Shown here piece by piece: positions 14,708 to 23,304 of a stretch of DNA of 40,250 nt (the first letter of the stretch is position 1; every line of letters begins with the position of its first letter). The stretch spans positions 1 through 40,250 of the forward strand of contig JACQWX010000036.1 of assembly GCA_016209035.1 (NCBI GenBank), in the 5' to 3' direction. A model generated the notes under the pieces. That model saw only the letters and a program-made list of their open reading frames with translations. It was not told where the DNA came from and did no database searches. Origin of the DNA: Elusimicrobiota bacterium (lineage in GTDB: Bacteria > Elusimicrobiota > Elusimicrobia > UBA1565 > UBA9628). The position numbers were made by a program, and so were the translations under genes.

Positions 14708-15453
14708 CTGGAGCCGTTCCCCCGCCGGAGCCCGGCCCGGATGAGCCCGACGATCTTGCCCGCCACTTCGCGCAGGGTCAGACGCGTCGAGTCGACCACG
14801 ACCGCGTCCGGGGCCAGCGACAGCGGGTTGATCTTGCGCTTGAGGTCGTTCAAGTCGCGCTTGAGCATGGCCTCCCTCACGGCCTGGAGGCGCACGCGGA
14901 CGCCCGAGAACTTCAACTGCCGGTACCGGCGCCTGGCGCGCTCGTCCACCGCCGCGTCGAGGTAGATCTTGTGGTCCGCGTCCGGGAATACGTGAGTTCC
15001 GATGTCGCGGCCCTCCATCACGATGGACCCGCCTGCCCCCAGCCGCCTCTGGAGAAGGCACATGAACCGGCGCACGCCCGGGTTGGCGGCCACGGCGCTC
15101 GAAGCCGCGCTCACCCGTTCGTCGCGGATGCGCTCCGCCGCCGCCTGGGAGTCGATGAAGGTCTTCAGGGTCCCGTCGGCCGAAGGGCGGAACTCCCACC
15201 GGAGGCGCAGGGCAAGCGCCGTCACGGCGGCCTGGTCGTCGACGTCGACGCCATCCGCCAGGGCCTTCCATGCCAGGGCCCGGAACATTTCCCCGGTGTT
15301 GATGAAGTGGTAGCCCATCGTCCTGGCCACGAGGCGCCCCACCGTCGACTTGCCCACGCCGGCGGGGCCGTCGATGGCGATGACCAGTCCCTTCCGGCGC
15401 CTCCGGCGCCGGAAGGCTGGTCTTGCGTTCGCCGTCCTCGCCGTCGTTCTCAT
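14704..15453 (-). CDS. cmk: Cytidylate kinase
   Basis: 249 residues from the ATG that overlaps the hisC stop. It phosphorylates CMP/dCMP with ATP. VIAIDGPAGVGKSTVGRLVA is the P-loop; YHFINTGEMFRALAW matches the family's Y..x.TGxMYR block; GGSIVMEGRDIGTHVFPDAD and then KIYLDA are the EGRDIGT..FP.A..K.fL signature. The first 22 residues are a basic extension (RRRRRR) encoded by a 12-bp-arm GC palindrome, absent from ordinary Cmk. hisC-cmk-plsC-rpsA are linked by four-base overlaps except at rpsA. Confidence 0.93.
   Translation of the reverse strand: MRTTARTANARPAFRRRRRRKGLVIAIDGPAGVGKSTVGRLVARTMGYHFINTGEMFRALAWKALADGVDVDDQAAVTALALRLRWEFRPSADGTLKTFIDSQAAAERIRDERVSAASSAVAANPGVRRFMCLLQRRLGAGGSIVMEGRDIGTHVFPDADHKIYLDAAVDERARRRYRQLKFSGVRVRLQAVREAMLKRDLNDLKRKINPLSLAPDAVVVDSTRLTLREVAGKIVGLIRAGLRRGNGSR
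15390..15416. repeat. Intragenic GC palindrome at the cmk 5' end
   Basis: CCTTCCGGCGCC (15390-15401), TCC, GGCGCCGGAAGG (15405-15416): perfect 12-bp arms with a three-base loop. It encodes FRRRRRRK directly before the conserved start of the kinase fold. Confidence 0.75.
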
Positions 15454-16568
15454 GGAGCGTTCCTCGCCGGTCCAAGCACCCGTCTCAAGGCGTCCAGCAG
15501 CCTCCTGTTCTGCGCCGGCGTGCCAACGGTGATGCGCACGGACTTGACCAAGCCGTACTCGTCCATCGGCCTGATGATGATGCCGTGTTTCAGGAGCGCG
15601 TGGAAGACCTGCCTCCCCGGCACCGGCAGATGGACGAAGACGAAGTTGCCGGCCGAATCGAGCACTTCCAGACCTAAGGCCCGGATCTCCCGGGCGAGGG
15701 ACTCCCGGCCGTTGGACGCCAGGGCCACGCTGCGCTTGACGAAAGCCGAGTCTTTCAGGGCCTCGACGCAAGCGCGCTGCGCGGGCAGGTTCACATTGAA
15801 GGGCATGCGGATGCGGTCCAGCCAGCCCACCAGCTCGGGATCGGCCAGGCCGTAGCCGACGCGCAGGCCCGCCAAGCCGTAGGCCTTGGAGAAGGTCCGG
15901 ATCGCCACCAGGTTCGGATGGCGCTCCAGGAGGCGCGGCACCGTGCGCGGGAAACCGGGGAGCGCGGCGGCGAAATGGTGGTAGGCTTCGTCCAGCACCA
16001 CCAGCGTGGAGAACGGCACGGCGCCGAGGAGCTCTGCGATCTCGTCTTCGGTGTTGTAGGTCCCCGTCGGGTTGTTGGGGTTGGCCACGAACACGATCTT
16101 GGTGCGCAGGCTCGCGGTCTTGGCCATGGTCCGCAGGTCGTGCGTCCAGTCCACCATGGGGACCTCGATGACCTTCCCCCCCATCATGGCGGCCTGCTGC
16201 TTGAACCGGATGAAAGCGTACTGGCTGACGATGATCTCGTCGTCCTGCTCCACGAAGGCCTCGCAGAGCAGGCGGATGATCTCGTCCGAGCCGTTGCCCA
16301 CGATGACGCTGGCGGGATCCACCTTGTGGAAGCGCGCCAGGGCATCCCTGAGCTCCGGGCTCGAACTCTCCGGGTAGAGGGGGCAGTCGGCCAGGGAACG
16401 GCGCAAGGCCGCCATGGCCTTCGGGGAGGGGCCCAGCGGGTTCTCGTTGGACGCGAGCTTGACGACGGCCTTGAGGCCCAGCTCCCTCTCGACCGCCGCG
16501 ATGGCCTTGCCCGGTATGTAGGGAGTGAGCCCCCGCAGGAACCGGCGAGGCTGGATGGTCGTCGTCAT
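15450..16568 (-). CDS. hisC: Histidinol-phosphate / aromatic aminotransferase (HisC family)
   Basis: 372 residues, usual HisC length. A fold-type I PLP enzyme. KLASNENPLGPSPKA is the typical N-terminal block, NGSDEIIRLLCEAF follows, then FVANPNNPTGTYN, VVLDEAYHHF and TFSKAYGLAGLRVGYG with the PLP lysine. HisC makes histidinol phosphate; paralogues make phenylalanine and tyrosine. No other his gene is in view, and a hisC paralogue next to cmk and rpsA is often part of aromatic synthesis in other genomes, so the substrate is open. The start ATG overlaps the pgeF stop (ATGA). Confidence 0.88.
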   Translation of the reverse strand: MTTTIQPRRFLRGLTPYIPGKAIAAVERELGLKAVVKLASNENPLGPSPKAMAALRRSLADCPLYPESSSPELRDALARFHKVDPASVIVGNGSDEIIRLLCEAFVEQDDEIIVSQYAFIRFKQQAAMMGGKVIEVPMVDWTHDLRTMAKTASLRTKIVFVANPNNPTGTYNTEDEIAELLGAVPFSTLVVLDEAYHHFAAALPGFPRTVPRLLERHPNLVAIRTFSKAYGLAGLRVGYGLADPELVGWLDRIRMPFNVNLPAQRACVEALKDSAFVKRSVALASNGRESLAREIRALGLEVLDSAGNFVFVHLPVPGRQVFHALLKHGIIIRPMDEYGLVKSVRITVGTPAQNRRLLDALRRVLGPARNAP

Positions 16569-17383
16569 AGCGTCAGGAACGCCATCATGGAATCCCGGGT
16601 CTTGTCCCGGCGGTACGAGAAGAAGAGGTCCTCGCGGCAGCAGGTGCACTCCCCGCAGACCGCGACCGAGCCGCGCTCCAACCCCGCTTCGACAAGCTGG
16701 GAGGCGACCTCTCGGCCGAGGTCCAGGCGGTCGGCGGCCACGCCCCCTCCGGTGAGCGGAGAACCCCCTGCGCCTCCGGGGACCTGGCCTCCCATGGCCA
16801 GGCTCTCCCGCCGAAACAGCGACGAGACCTCCGGGCCCACCCGGTAGCAGCACGGCCCGATGTGGGGGCCGATGGAGGCGCAAAGCTCCGACGCCTTCGC
16901 GCCGAAGGCGCGGCACAGGGACTCCGCCGCCTTCTTCGCGAAACCCGCCGCCGCGCCGCGCCAGCCGACGTGGAAGACGCCGCCGAAGCGCGGGCCCCAG
17001 AGGAGAAGGGGGACGCAGTCGGCCGTGTACACGCACAAGGGCCGCGACGGGGCTCCCGCCATCCAGCCGTCGGCCCGGACCTTCTCGGTCCCAGAACCGT
17101 CCCACTCCGACGGCCAGCGCACGATGGCGTCGCCGTGGACCTGCTTGAGGACGAGGCCCGTCTCGCCCTTGAGGCCCAAGCCGTCGAACAGGGTGCTCCG
17201 GCGCGCCGGGTCCGCCATGTCGCCGAGCGCGCGGGTCGTCGCTCCGTGGAGGACTCCCAGGCGCTCGAGGCGCTCGTCCACCAAGAGGCCCCCGGAACGC
17301 CGCCAACCGGGCTCGACCGCGCCGCCGGCGGCCGGTCCGGCCGCCCGCGCAACGCCCCCGCCCGGCATCGTTCTCGCGGTCAA
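16565..17383 (-). CDS. pgeF: Peptidoglycan editing factor / purine nucleosidase-type laccase-domain protein
   Basis: 272 residues from a TTG overlapping the upstream stop (TTGA); ATG 17368, five codons in, is the alternative. KQVHGD, the cysteine block VYTADCVPLLLWG and FHVGWRGAAAG give the His-Cys-His zinc site of the YfiH/PgeF family. GPHIGPCCYRVGPEV and GECTCCREDLFFSYRRDKTR are also typical. Members keep peptidoglycan precursors correct (PgeF) or act on purine nucleosides. A Gly-rich insertion (GGQVPGGAGGSPLTGGG) is encoded near a degenerate CCTGCGCC hairpin at 16767. It is near the division and wall genes. Confidence 0.88.
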   Translation of the reverse strand: MTARTMPGGGVARAAGPAAGGAVEPGWRRSGGLLVDERLERLGVLHGATTRALGDMADPARRSTLFDGLGLKGETGLVLKQVHGDAIVRWPSEWDGSGTEKVRADGWMAGAPSRPLCVYTADCVPLLLWGPRFGGVFHVGWRGAAAGFAKKAAESLCRAFGAKASELCASIGPHIGPCCYRVGPEVSSLFRRESLAMGGQVPGGAGGSPLTGGGVAADRLDLGREVASQLVEAGLERGSVAVCGECTCCREDLFFSYRRDKTRDSMMAFLTL

Positions 17384-19262
17384 CGCACCCCCCGTTTCGC
17401 CTTCTCCAGGGCCTCTTTGGCCGGAGTCAGATCGATCCCCGTGTCTTGCCCCTCCTGCAGCCGGCTGTTGCGGTCAGCATCCTCGTTGCGCCGCCTGCTG
17501 CCCTCCAACTTGGGATGCCCCGCGGCTTCCCGCTCCTTCCCGGCCATGACCGCCAGCAGCTCGTTGACGCCCCCCGCATCCGTCACGTACCCGTAATTCC
17601 GAAGCATGCAATAAGTATAGCACCAGTCCGCGTCGGAACCGCCGTACCCCATGGAGATCGCGTCGCGAAACGCGGGATCGCCGATACGCCGGCTCAAGAT
17701 GCCCAGCGCTTCGGCGGAAGGCTCCGCGACCTTCCGATCAAGGCAGGTCCGCGTCAGGAACAACGCCGCATGGGCTTCATCCAAGCGCTGAAGGCGAAAC
17801 CGATATTCAACGGATGAGTACTTCTCGTCCGCCTTCTTGAACACGTACCATCCCCCGCGCTCCACCCCTTCCCAGACGAAACTATAGGTCGCGGCCAGCT
17901 TCTCCACCGCCGCGACGGCTTTCCTGCCGGCCTGTTCCCGCATGCGTTCAATGTGGCGTTGCCGGCCCTGATTCAACCAATCAGCATCGAGCCGTTCGCC
18001 ACTCGCAAGCTTGGCCTGAATCTCCGCGAAAAGCTCGTATTGGCATCCGAAATCCTTGGAATACTCGGATTTCCAATCCCGATAGACATCCTTGTCAAGA
18101 TAGATCAACTCGTCGAGAGTTTCCTGAGTCACGATGCCGCCTGCGCAGGCAGTCAAGGCCAACTCACCAAGCCTCCACATCTGCCGCCTGATCCTCGACT
18201 CGCGCTCTGCAGACTCCTTCAATTCCCGGGATTTCCCAAAAATCTCCTTGAGCGTTCTCTTCACTCCTTCGTCGTCATAGACGAATTCCCTGTCCTTGGG
18301 CAATGCTCCACGATCCACAATCTTGTAGGGATCAAGTCCCCTCGCGATTTCCTTCTCCCATATCGTGGCCAGCGCCCGCTTCCTTTCCAGCCTTGATTTG
18401 AACCGTTCGACGGCCCGGTCGTCGAAGTCGAACACCGTCTTCAAGAATGGCAAGTCTGCCTCTCCCCGAAGAGCCTCGACTGCAGGATCGTTTCTCAAAT
18501 CCACTCCGGCCGCCCCCAAATCCTCCTCGGGCGTCAAAAAATCCTGAAAATGCCTGCCCTCGTGGTAGAGCGCGTACGCCAGGGAGCCGGGCGACTCAAA
18601 GGCCTGGGGTCCGATCCTTACATGTCCGTCGCCGTCGGTCTGCCCGACATCATCGATGTTTTCGGCGAGCACCGGGTTCCAAACCGCCGTCTCGCCCATG
18701 TGACACTCGAAGTAATCGGGATCCGGCGTCCCGTCCGGCAGCTTGTGGCACGGAGCCCCGGACAGGATCGGTCCGGACTTCTTCGGAGGGTCCATCCGGT
18801 AGACATTACGAGCCTCCCTGATAGCCTCCTTGGCAAGCTGAGCGTATTCTTCCTGGTACTCAGCAAATTCTTTCATCACCTGCCCGTATTCCTCGTATTT
18901 CCCGCTCCTCACAAGGTTTTCGGCGGCTTCGCGAATCGATCCGCCTGAGGCCCAATACAGGGCCCTCTTCCAATCTTCCCATTTCTCGATGTCCGCTGGA
19001 ACCTGCGGGCCGAGCCACTTCTCGTCCTTGGCGCGCCACCCCAACTCGATCTAGATACGTTTTCTGCTGGCGATGACGGGGCCATATTGCTCCTCGCTCT
19101 TAAGAGCCTTCATCTTTTTCAGTATGGCTGCAATCCCCTCGATTCCCTTCGCATCCTTCGGTCTCTTGGGCTCGGCTTGAGACTCAACGGGCACACATCC
19201 TGAATAACGGCTCCAATGGGTCTGTATAGCAAGACGAGAAAGAGAATGACAGAAGCCCTCAC
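17380..19262 (-). pseudogene. Broken lipoprotein gene with an HEGRH zinc-peptidase-like motif
   Basis: The probable original start is GTG 19262, overlapping the upstream stop (GTGA), which encodes the signal segment MRASVILFLVL. The frame is then lost inside the 31-nt repeat at 19198-19228. Removing 29 nt rejoins it as LVLGC-VPVESQAEPKRPKD, a good lipobox. A second break is the in-frame TAG at 19053-19051. After it, 554 residues are open (from 19044, a TTG). They contain ALYHEGRHFQDFL (HExxH form, near 18549-18572), a Lys/Glu-rich helical middle and no family I know. Lower GC than its neighbours points to acquisition. If the downstream part is expressed it would be cytoplasmic and coupled to pgeF by TTGA. 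Confidence 0.65.
19198..19228 (+). repeat. 31-nt dispersed repeat, copy 2
   Basis: Identical over 31 nt to the minus strand of 136-166 and, over its first 15 nt, to 39544-39558. It interrupts the signal peptide of the lipoprotein gene; a 29-nt excision restores both frame and lipobox. Confidence 0.85.
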
Positions 19263-20311
19263 GGAACGACCTCGATCTCAACCGGATTCGATTCAACGAA
19301 CCATTCCTTGAAGATATCATCATCCTTGATGATAGCCCTGTTCCATTTGGAGTGCCCCTGCTCCTCCATGCGGTCATTGCGCCGTTGTCGGAGGTCACGG
19401 GGCGTCATACTGCGCCACTTCTTGGAAATCTCGCCCAATTCGCTCGCGGAGAGTTCCCTGCGTTTCTCGTCTCTTTGCTGCGCCACCTCCTCCTGCTCGG
19501 TAATCGGGGTAAACCAGGACCGCGTGTCATAGATGGCGCGCATCCGGTAGATGCCGGGCTTCCCGAAGAAATAGCCCTCCAGAACCCTAAAACCCGCTAC
19601 GGTCTGGAGGGGCTTCTCCGGGTCGAGCTGATAGGGCTTGCCGCCGGCGAATTCCTGGTAGTATTTTCCGCGCAACCTCCAAAGCTTCTTGATGGAGGAG
19701 ATTTCCTCGCTGGTCGCGCCAGGCTTGATGCGCGCGTCTCCCAGCCCCCACCTTTCGCCCCGCTTCCTGAGCGGGGCAACGATGGTGGGGTTGGCCGTCA
19801 GCGTCTTTCCGGGCTCGATCTTCAGGACATCTACTCCCTCTTTTCTGTCCTTGAACTCACAAGGGCTCCCGCCGCAATCGTTGGCCCAGAACCTGAATTC
19901 ATTGTGATAGCCCCACTCAAGCCGGAAGTTCGGCTCAAGTGTCTTCCCATCAGGATTGATGATCTCGAAGCGGGTGAGCCGCTTTCTACTGGAATTCTCA
20001 TTGAGAAACCTCTGGTCCACCCAGAAAGCGTCGAATATCTTCAGCTGCTTCCCGCCGACGTTCTTCATCTGGAGCAGGTACCAGGGCGCCTCTCCCACAT
20101 GCCATTGCCGCCGGGCAAGTTGCAGGGTCAACTGCAACTTGCCCTCAGGCAGGAGCTTGAAGTATGTCCTTCGCGTCAGAATCCCCGCAGTCACAACGGC
20201 GCCAAGACAAGCCGCCGCCGCGAGCGCAATCAAGGTCTTTCTTCGACCCAGAAGGACGGCAGTCAAGACCGCTGCAATGGCGAATCCAACAAAGGTGATT
20301 GCCGAGGTCAT
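19259..20311 (-). CDS. Uncharacterised membrane-anchored exported protein
   Basis: 350 residues. Two hydrophobic segments at the N-terminus, about 3-22 (SAITFVGFAIAAVLTAVLLG) and 26-46 (LIALAAAACLGAVVTAGILT), are followed by a large soluble domain, probably outside the cytoplasm. It begins with a beta-rich part (KLQLTLQLARRQWHVGEAPW, then LLQMKNVGGKQLKIFD) resembling an Ig-like domain. Two Cys lie in DCGGSPCEF. I recognise no family. It starts 16 bases after the deoxynucleoside kinase and overlaps the broken lipoprotein gene by four bases, so the two form one accessory pair with lower GC than the flanking core genes. Confidence 0.65.
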   Translation of the reverse strand: MTSAITFVGFAIAAVLTAVLLGRRKTLIALAAAACLGAVVTAGILTRRTYFKLLPEGKLQLTLQLARRQWHVGEAPWYLLQMKNVGGKQLKIFDAFWVDQRFLNENSSRKRLTRFEIINPDGKTLEPNFRLEWGYHNEFRFWANDCGGSPCEFKDRKEGVDVLKIEPGKTLTANPTIVAPLRKRGERWGLGDARIKPGATSEEISSIKKLWRLRGKYYQEFAGGKPYQLDPEKPLQTVAGFRVLEGYFFGKPGIYRMRAIYDTRSWFTPITEQEEVAQQRDEKRRELSASELGEISKKWRSMTPRDLRQRRNDRMEEQGHSKWNRAIIKDDDIFKEWFVESNPVEIEVVP

Positions 20312-20327
20312 TCCGCTCCTTCTTCGT

Positions 20328-21113
20328 CTACTTCGCGCATTCCACGGCGGCCTCCGCGACCGGATTTGCGGCAGGCGCCTGCGCCTCCTGGGCCGAAGGC
20401 CCAGGCGCAGGCGCGGCGGCCTCGACCTTGGGCTTCATGACCGGAGGCTTGCGCAGCGGCCTCACCCACTTCGTGAAGCTGGAAGGCCTCAAGGAATACT
20501 CGTGCACCAGGCGCACGACCTCGGAGATGGCCGGGAACTTCTCCCAGTTCAGGCGCAGGATCCTCACCCCGGCCTGCTCCATCTCGGTGACGAACTGCTC
20601 GTAGTTGTCGCGGAGCATCGTGAGATACTCCAGGCTGATGGTCTGCTCCATCACGCGCCCCCGGCGGTGGATGCGCTCGATGGCCGTCTCCGGGTTGCAG
20701 TCGAGGTAGATCAACAATTGCGGGAACACCAATTCCCGCAACACCATGTTGTCGAAAAGGTCGAGGTAGGTGTTGTAGTCGAGGTCGGTGATGATCTTGT
20801 CGGGATGGTTGTTGAGCATCCGGGCGAAGATGGTGTCCTCCCAGATGGTCCGGTCCTGCACGACCCCGCGGATCTTGCCGAGGGAGATCCGGGTGACGAA
20901 CTCGCGGTGCTGGCGGAAGCGGTGGTTGAGGAGCCAGACCTGCATCATCGTCCCGTAGCCCTTCATGTCCTTGTAGAACTTCTCGAGGTACGGGTTGCCG
21001 TCCACCTCCTCGAGTATGGGCTCGAAGTTCAGGGCTCGCGCCAAGTCTTCCGTGAGGGTGGATTTGCCCACCCCGATGGTCCCCGCGATCCCGATGTATC
21101 CCTCGGCGAACAT
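20328..21113 (-). CDS. Deoxynucleoside kinase (dCK/dGK family)
   Basis: 261 residues from ATG 21113, two bases after the pilT stop. It phosphorylates deoxynucleosides for dNTP salvage. GIAGTIGVGKSTLTEDLA is the P-loop; LEEVDGNPYLEKFY, then VVQDRTIWEDTIFARML (the E-D-R-x region), LIYLDCNPETAIERIHRRGR (the LID with RRGR) match the family. The last 40 residues are an Ala/Pro-rich tail not seen in the core family; it is encoded by a GC hairpin. The exact nucleoside preferred cannot be read. The place next to pilT and ftsZ looks like shared transcription rather than shared role. Confidence 0.88.
   Translation of the reverse strand: MFAEGYIGIAGTIGVGKSTLTEDLARALNFEPILEEVDGNPYLEKFYKDMKGYGTMMQVWLLNHRFRQHREFVTRISLGKIRGVVQDRTIWEDTIFARMLNNHPDKIITDLDYNTYLDLFDNMVLRELVFPQLLIYLDCNPETAIERIHRRGRVMEQTISLEYLTMLRDNYEQFVTEMEQAGVRILRLNWEKFPAISEVVRLVHEYSLRPSSFTKWVRPLRKPPVMKPKVEAAAPAPGPSAQEAQAPAANPVAEAAVECAK
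20378..20411. repeat. Intragenic GC hairpin, CCTGCGCC family (nested)
   Basis: CCTGCGCC (20378-20385) pairs with GGCGCAGG (20404-20411). The loop contains a second hairpin, TGGGCC GAA GGCCCA (20389-20403). It encodes the Ala/Pro-rich tail of the kinase. Confidence 0.7.
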
Positions 21114-21115
21114 GG

Positions 21116-22189
21116 CTACTTGACCTCCTGCTCGATGCCGCGCATCGCAAGCTTGACGTCGTCCGGGCTCGAAGCCGCGTCCAGGACGTCCGACTCCTTC
21201 ACCAACCCGTCCTTGAAGAGCTTCACGAGCGATTGATTGAACGTCACCATCCCGTAGAACTGCCCCTTCGCGCATGCCTGCATGATCTCCACCGACTTAT
21301 TCTCCTCGATGCATTTCTTCACGTGCCCCGTCACGATGAGGATCTCGATGGCAGGCACCCGCCCTCCCTTGATGCCGGGCAGCAGCCTCTGGCTGATGAC
21401 GGCCTTCAAGCTCTCCGCGAGCTGGATGCGGATGAGGGACTGCTGGTGCGGCGGGTAGAGGTCGATGATGCGCGAGATGGTCTGGATGGCGTCGGTCGTG
21501 TGCAGGGTTCCGAAGACCAGGTGCCCGGTCAGGGCCGCGGTCAAGGCCGCCGAGGTGGTCTCGAGGTCCCGCATCTCGCCGACGAGGATGACGTCGGGGT
21601 CCTGCCGCATGGCCATCTTGAGGCCTTCGGCGTAGGAGACGGTGTCCTCGCCGATCTCCCGCTGCGTGATGATGGCCTTCTTATCCTTGTGCACGAACTC
21701 GATGGGGTCCTCGATGGTCAGGAGGTGCTCGGCCCGGTTCTGGTTGACATAGTCCACCATGGCGGCCAGGGTCGAGGACTTGCCCGACCCGGTGATGCCC
21801 GTCACCAGGATCAAGCCCCGGCTGTTGTCCGCGATCTTGCGCATGGTCGCGGCCGGCAAGCGCAGCTCCTCGAAGGTGGGGATCTTCATCGGGATCTTGC
21901 GGATCGCCATGCTCAACCGCCCACGCTGGCGGAAGGCGTTGACGCGGAAACGCGCGACCTCGCCGGCCTGGAAGGAGAAGTCGGCCTCGCCCTTCTCATC
22001 GTACATTTTCTTCGCCCGCTTGCTGGAGATCTGGCCCAGCATGGCCTCGACCTCGGCCTGGCTTAAGGCCTCCGGACACACCGCCGTCATGTCCCCGTCC
22101 ACCCGGAGATACGCCGGCCCGCCGGCGCGGACGTGCAGGTCGCTGGCGTTCACGTCCATCATCTTCTGCAGCATCGCTTGGAGTTCCAT
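21116..22189 (-). CDS. pilT: Type IV pilus retraction ATPase PilT
   Basis: 357 residues, standard length. MLQKMMDVNASDLHVRAGGP is the N-terminal PilT block. VTGITGSGKSSTLAAM is Walker A, DPDVILVGEMRDLETTSAAL holds Walker B, and HTTDAIQTISRIIDLYP is the His box; AIRKIPMKIPTFEELRLP is also typical. PilT is a hexamer at the inner membrane that pulls pili back. It follows ftsZ by two bases, which is unusual: pilT more often sits with other pilus genes. Confidence 0.95.
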   Translation of the reverse strand: MELQAMLQKMMDVNASDLHVRAGGPAYLRVDGDMTAVCPEALSQAEVEAMLGQISSKRAKKMYDEKGEADFSFQAGEVARFRVNAFRQRGRLSMAIRKIPMKIPTFEELRLPAATMRKIADNSRGLILVTGITGSGKSSTLAAMVDYVNQNRAEHLLTIEDPIEFVHKDKKAIITQREIGEDTVSYAEGLKMAMRQDPDVILVGEMRDLETTSAALTAALTGHLVFGTLHTTDAIQTISRIIDLYPPHQQSLIRIQLAESLKAVISQRLLPGIKGGRVPAIEILIVTGHVKKCIEENKSVEIMQACAKGQFYGMVTFNQSLVKLFKDGLVKESDVLDAASSPDDVKLAMRGIEQEVK

Positions 22190-22191
22190 GG

Positions 22192-23304
22192 CTATCGCAG
22201 TTTCCTCACTTTGAGCCTCATGAACGCCGGCTTGTTGAGTTCCTCCAGCGTGGAGGCCATGACAAGGGCCCTCGCGTCAGAGGGGACGTCGCGGGGAGAA
22301 AGGTCCAGGCGCCGGGCCGCCGAGAGGCTGCCTTTGCGTCTCGGGGGGAACCCGGTCGCGATCACGGTGATCCGGATCTTGTCCCCCAGGGTCTCGTCGT
22401 ACGCCTTGCCCAGCTTGATCCTCGCGTCCGGGGAGGCGGCGTTCTTGATGTGCCCCATCGCCTCCTCGATCTCGCAGAGCATCAGGTCTTCCTTGCGCCC
22501 GGTCACGTTGACGATCAGGCCCTTGGCGCCGTCGATCACGGCGTTCTCGAGCAGGGGCGACTCGACCGCGGCCTTGGCGGCCTTCAGCGCCCTGCCGCCG
22601 CCGGACTCCTCCGCCATGCCGATCATGGCCTCGCCCGCGTCCTTCATGATGGCGCGGATGTCGTTCAAGTCCATGTTGATCGCGCCCGGCAAGGTGATCA
22701 CGTCCGAGATGGATTGGATCGCCTTGCGCAGGACGTCGTCCGCGCGGCGGAAGGCCTCGTGGGCGGGGGTGCGGCTGTCGATGATGTCGAACAGGCGCTG
22801 GTTCGGGATCTGCAGGAGGGTGTCCACGTTCTGGCGCATCTCCTGGATGCCGCTCTGGGCGATCTCGGCGCGGTGCATCCCCTCGAAATCGAAGGGCTTG
22901 GTGACGACGCCGATGGTGAGGGCGCCCAGCTCCTTGGCGACGCGCGCCACGACCGGCGCGCCGCCCGTGCCTGTCCCCCCGCCCATGCCGGCGGTGATGA
23001 AGACCAGGTCGGAGCCGGCGAGGTACTCCCGCAGCAGGCCCTCGGACTCGAGCGTGGCCTCGCGCCCCTTCATCGGGTCGCCGCCCGCGCCCAGGCCCTT
23101 GGTCAGGCCCTCGCCCAGCTGCACGCGGACCTCGGCCAGGGACCCTTTGAGCACCTGCGCGTCGGTGTTGGACGCGATGAACTCGACGCCGCGCAGGCTG
23201 GCCTGGATCATCCGGTTGACGGCGTTGCCCCCGGCGCCGCCTACGCCGACGACCTTGATGACGGCGCGCGCTTCGCGGAAGTCCTCGGCGGGCCTGATGA
23301 GCAT
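22192..23304 (-). CDS. ftsZ: Cell division protein FtsZ
   Basis: 370 residues, a bit short. The tubulin-like GTPase that forms the division ring. VVGVGGAGGNAVNRMI, NTDAQVL, the tubulin signature GMGGGTGTGGAPVVARVAKE and NMDLNDIRAIMKDAGEAMIG are intact. The linker after the core is short; the end NKPAFMRLKVRKLR keeps the P-x-F-x-R heart of the C-terminal peptide that binds FtsA. ATG overlaps the ftsA stop by one base (TGATG). Confidence 0.97.
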   Translation of the reverse strand: MLIRPAEDFREARAVIKVVGVGGAGGNAVNRMIQASLRGVEFIASNTDAQVLKGSLAEVRVQLGEGLTKGLGAGGDPMKGREATLESEGLLREYLAGSDLVFITAGMGGGTGTGGAPVVARVAKELGALTIGVVTKPFDFEGMHRAEIAQSGIQEMRQNVDTLLQIPNQRLFDIIDSRTPAHEAFRRADDVLRKAIQSISDVITLPGAINMDLNDIRAIMKDAGEAMIGMAEESGGGRALKAAKAAVESPLLENAVIDGAKGLIVNVTGRKEDLMLCEIEEAMGHIKNAASPDARIKLGKAYDETLGDKIRITVIATGFPPRRKGSLSAARRLDLSPRDVPSDARALVMASTLEELNKPAFMRLKVRKLR

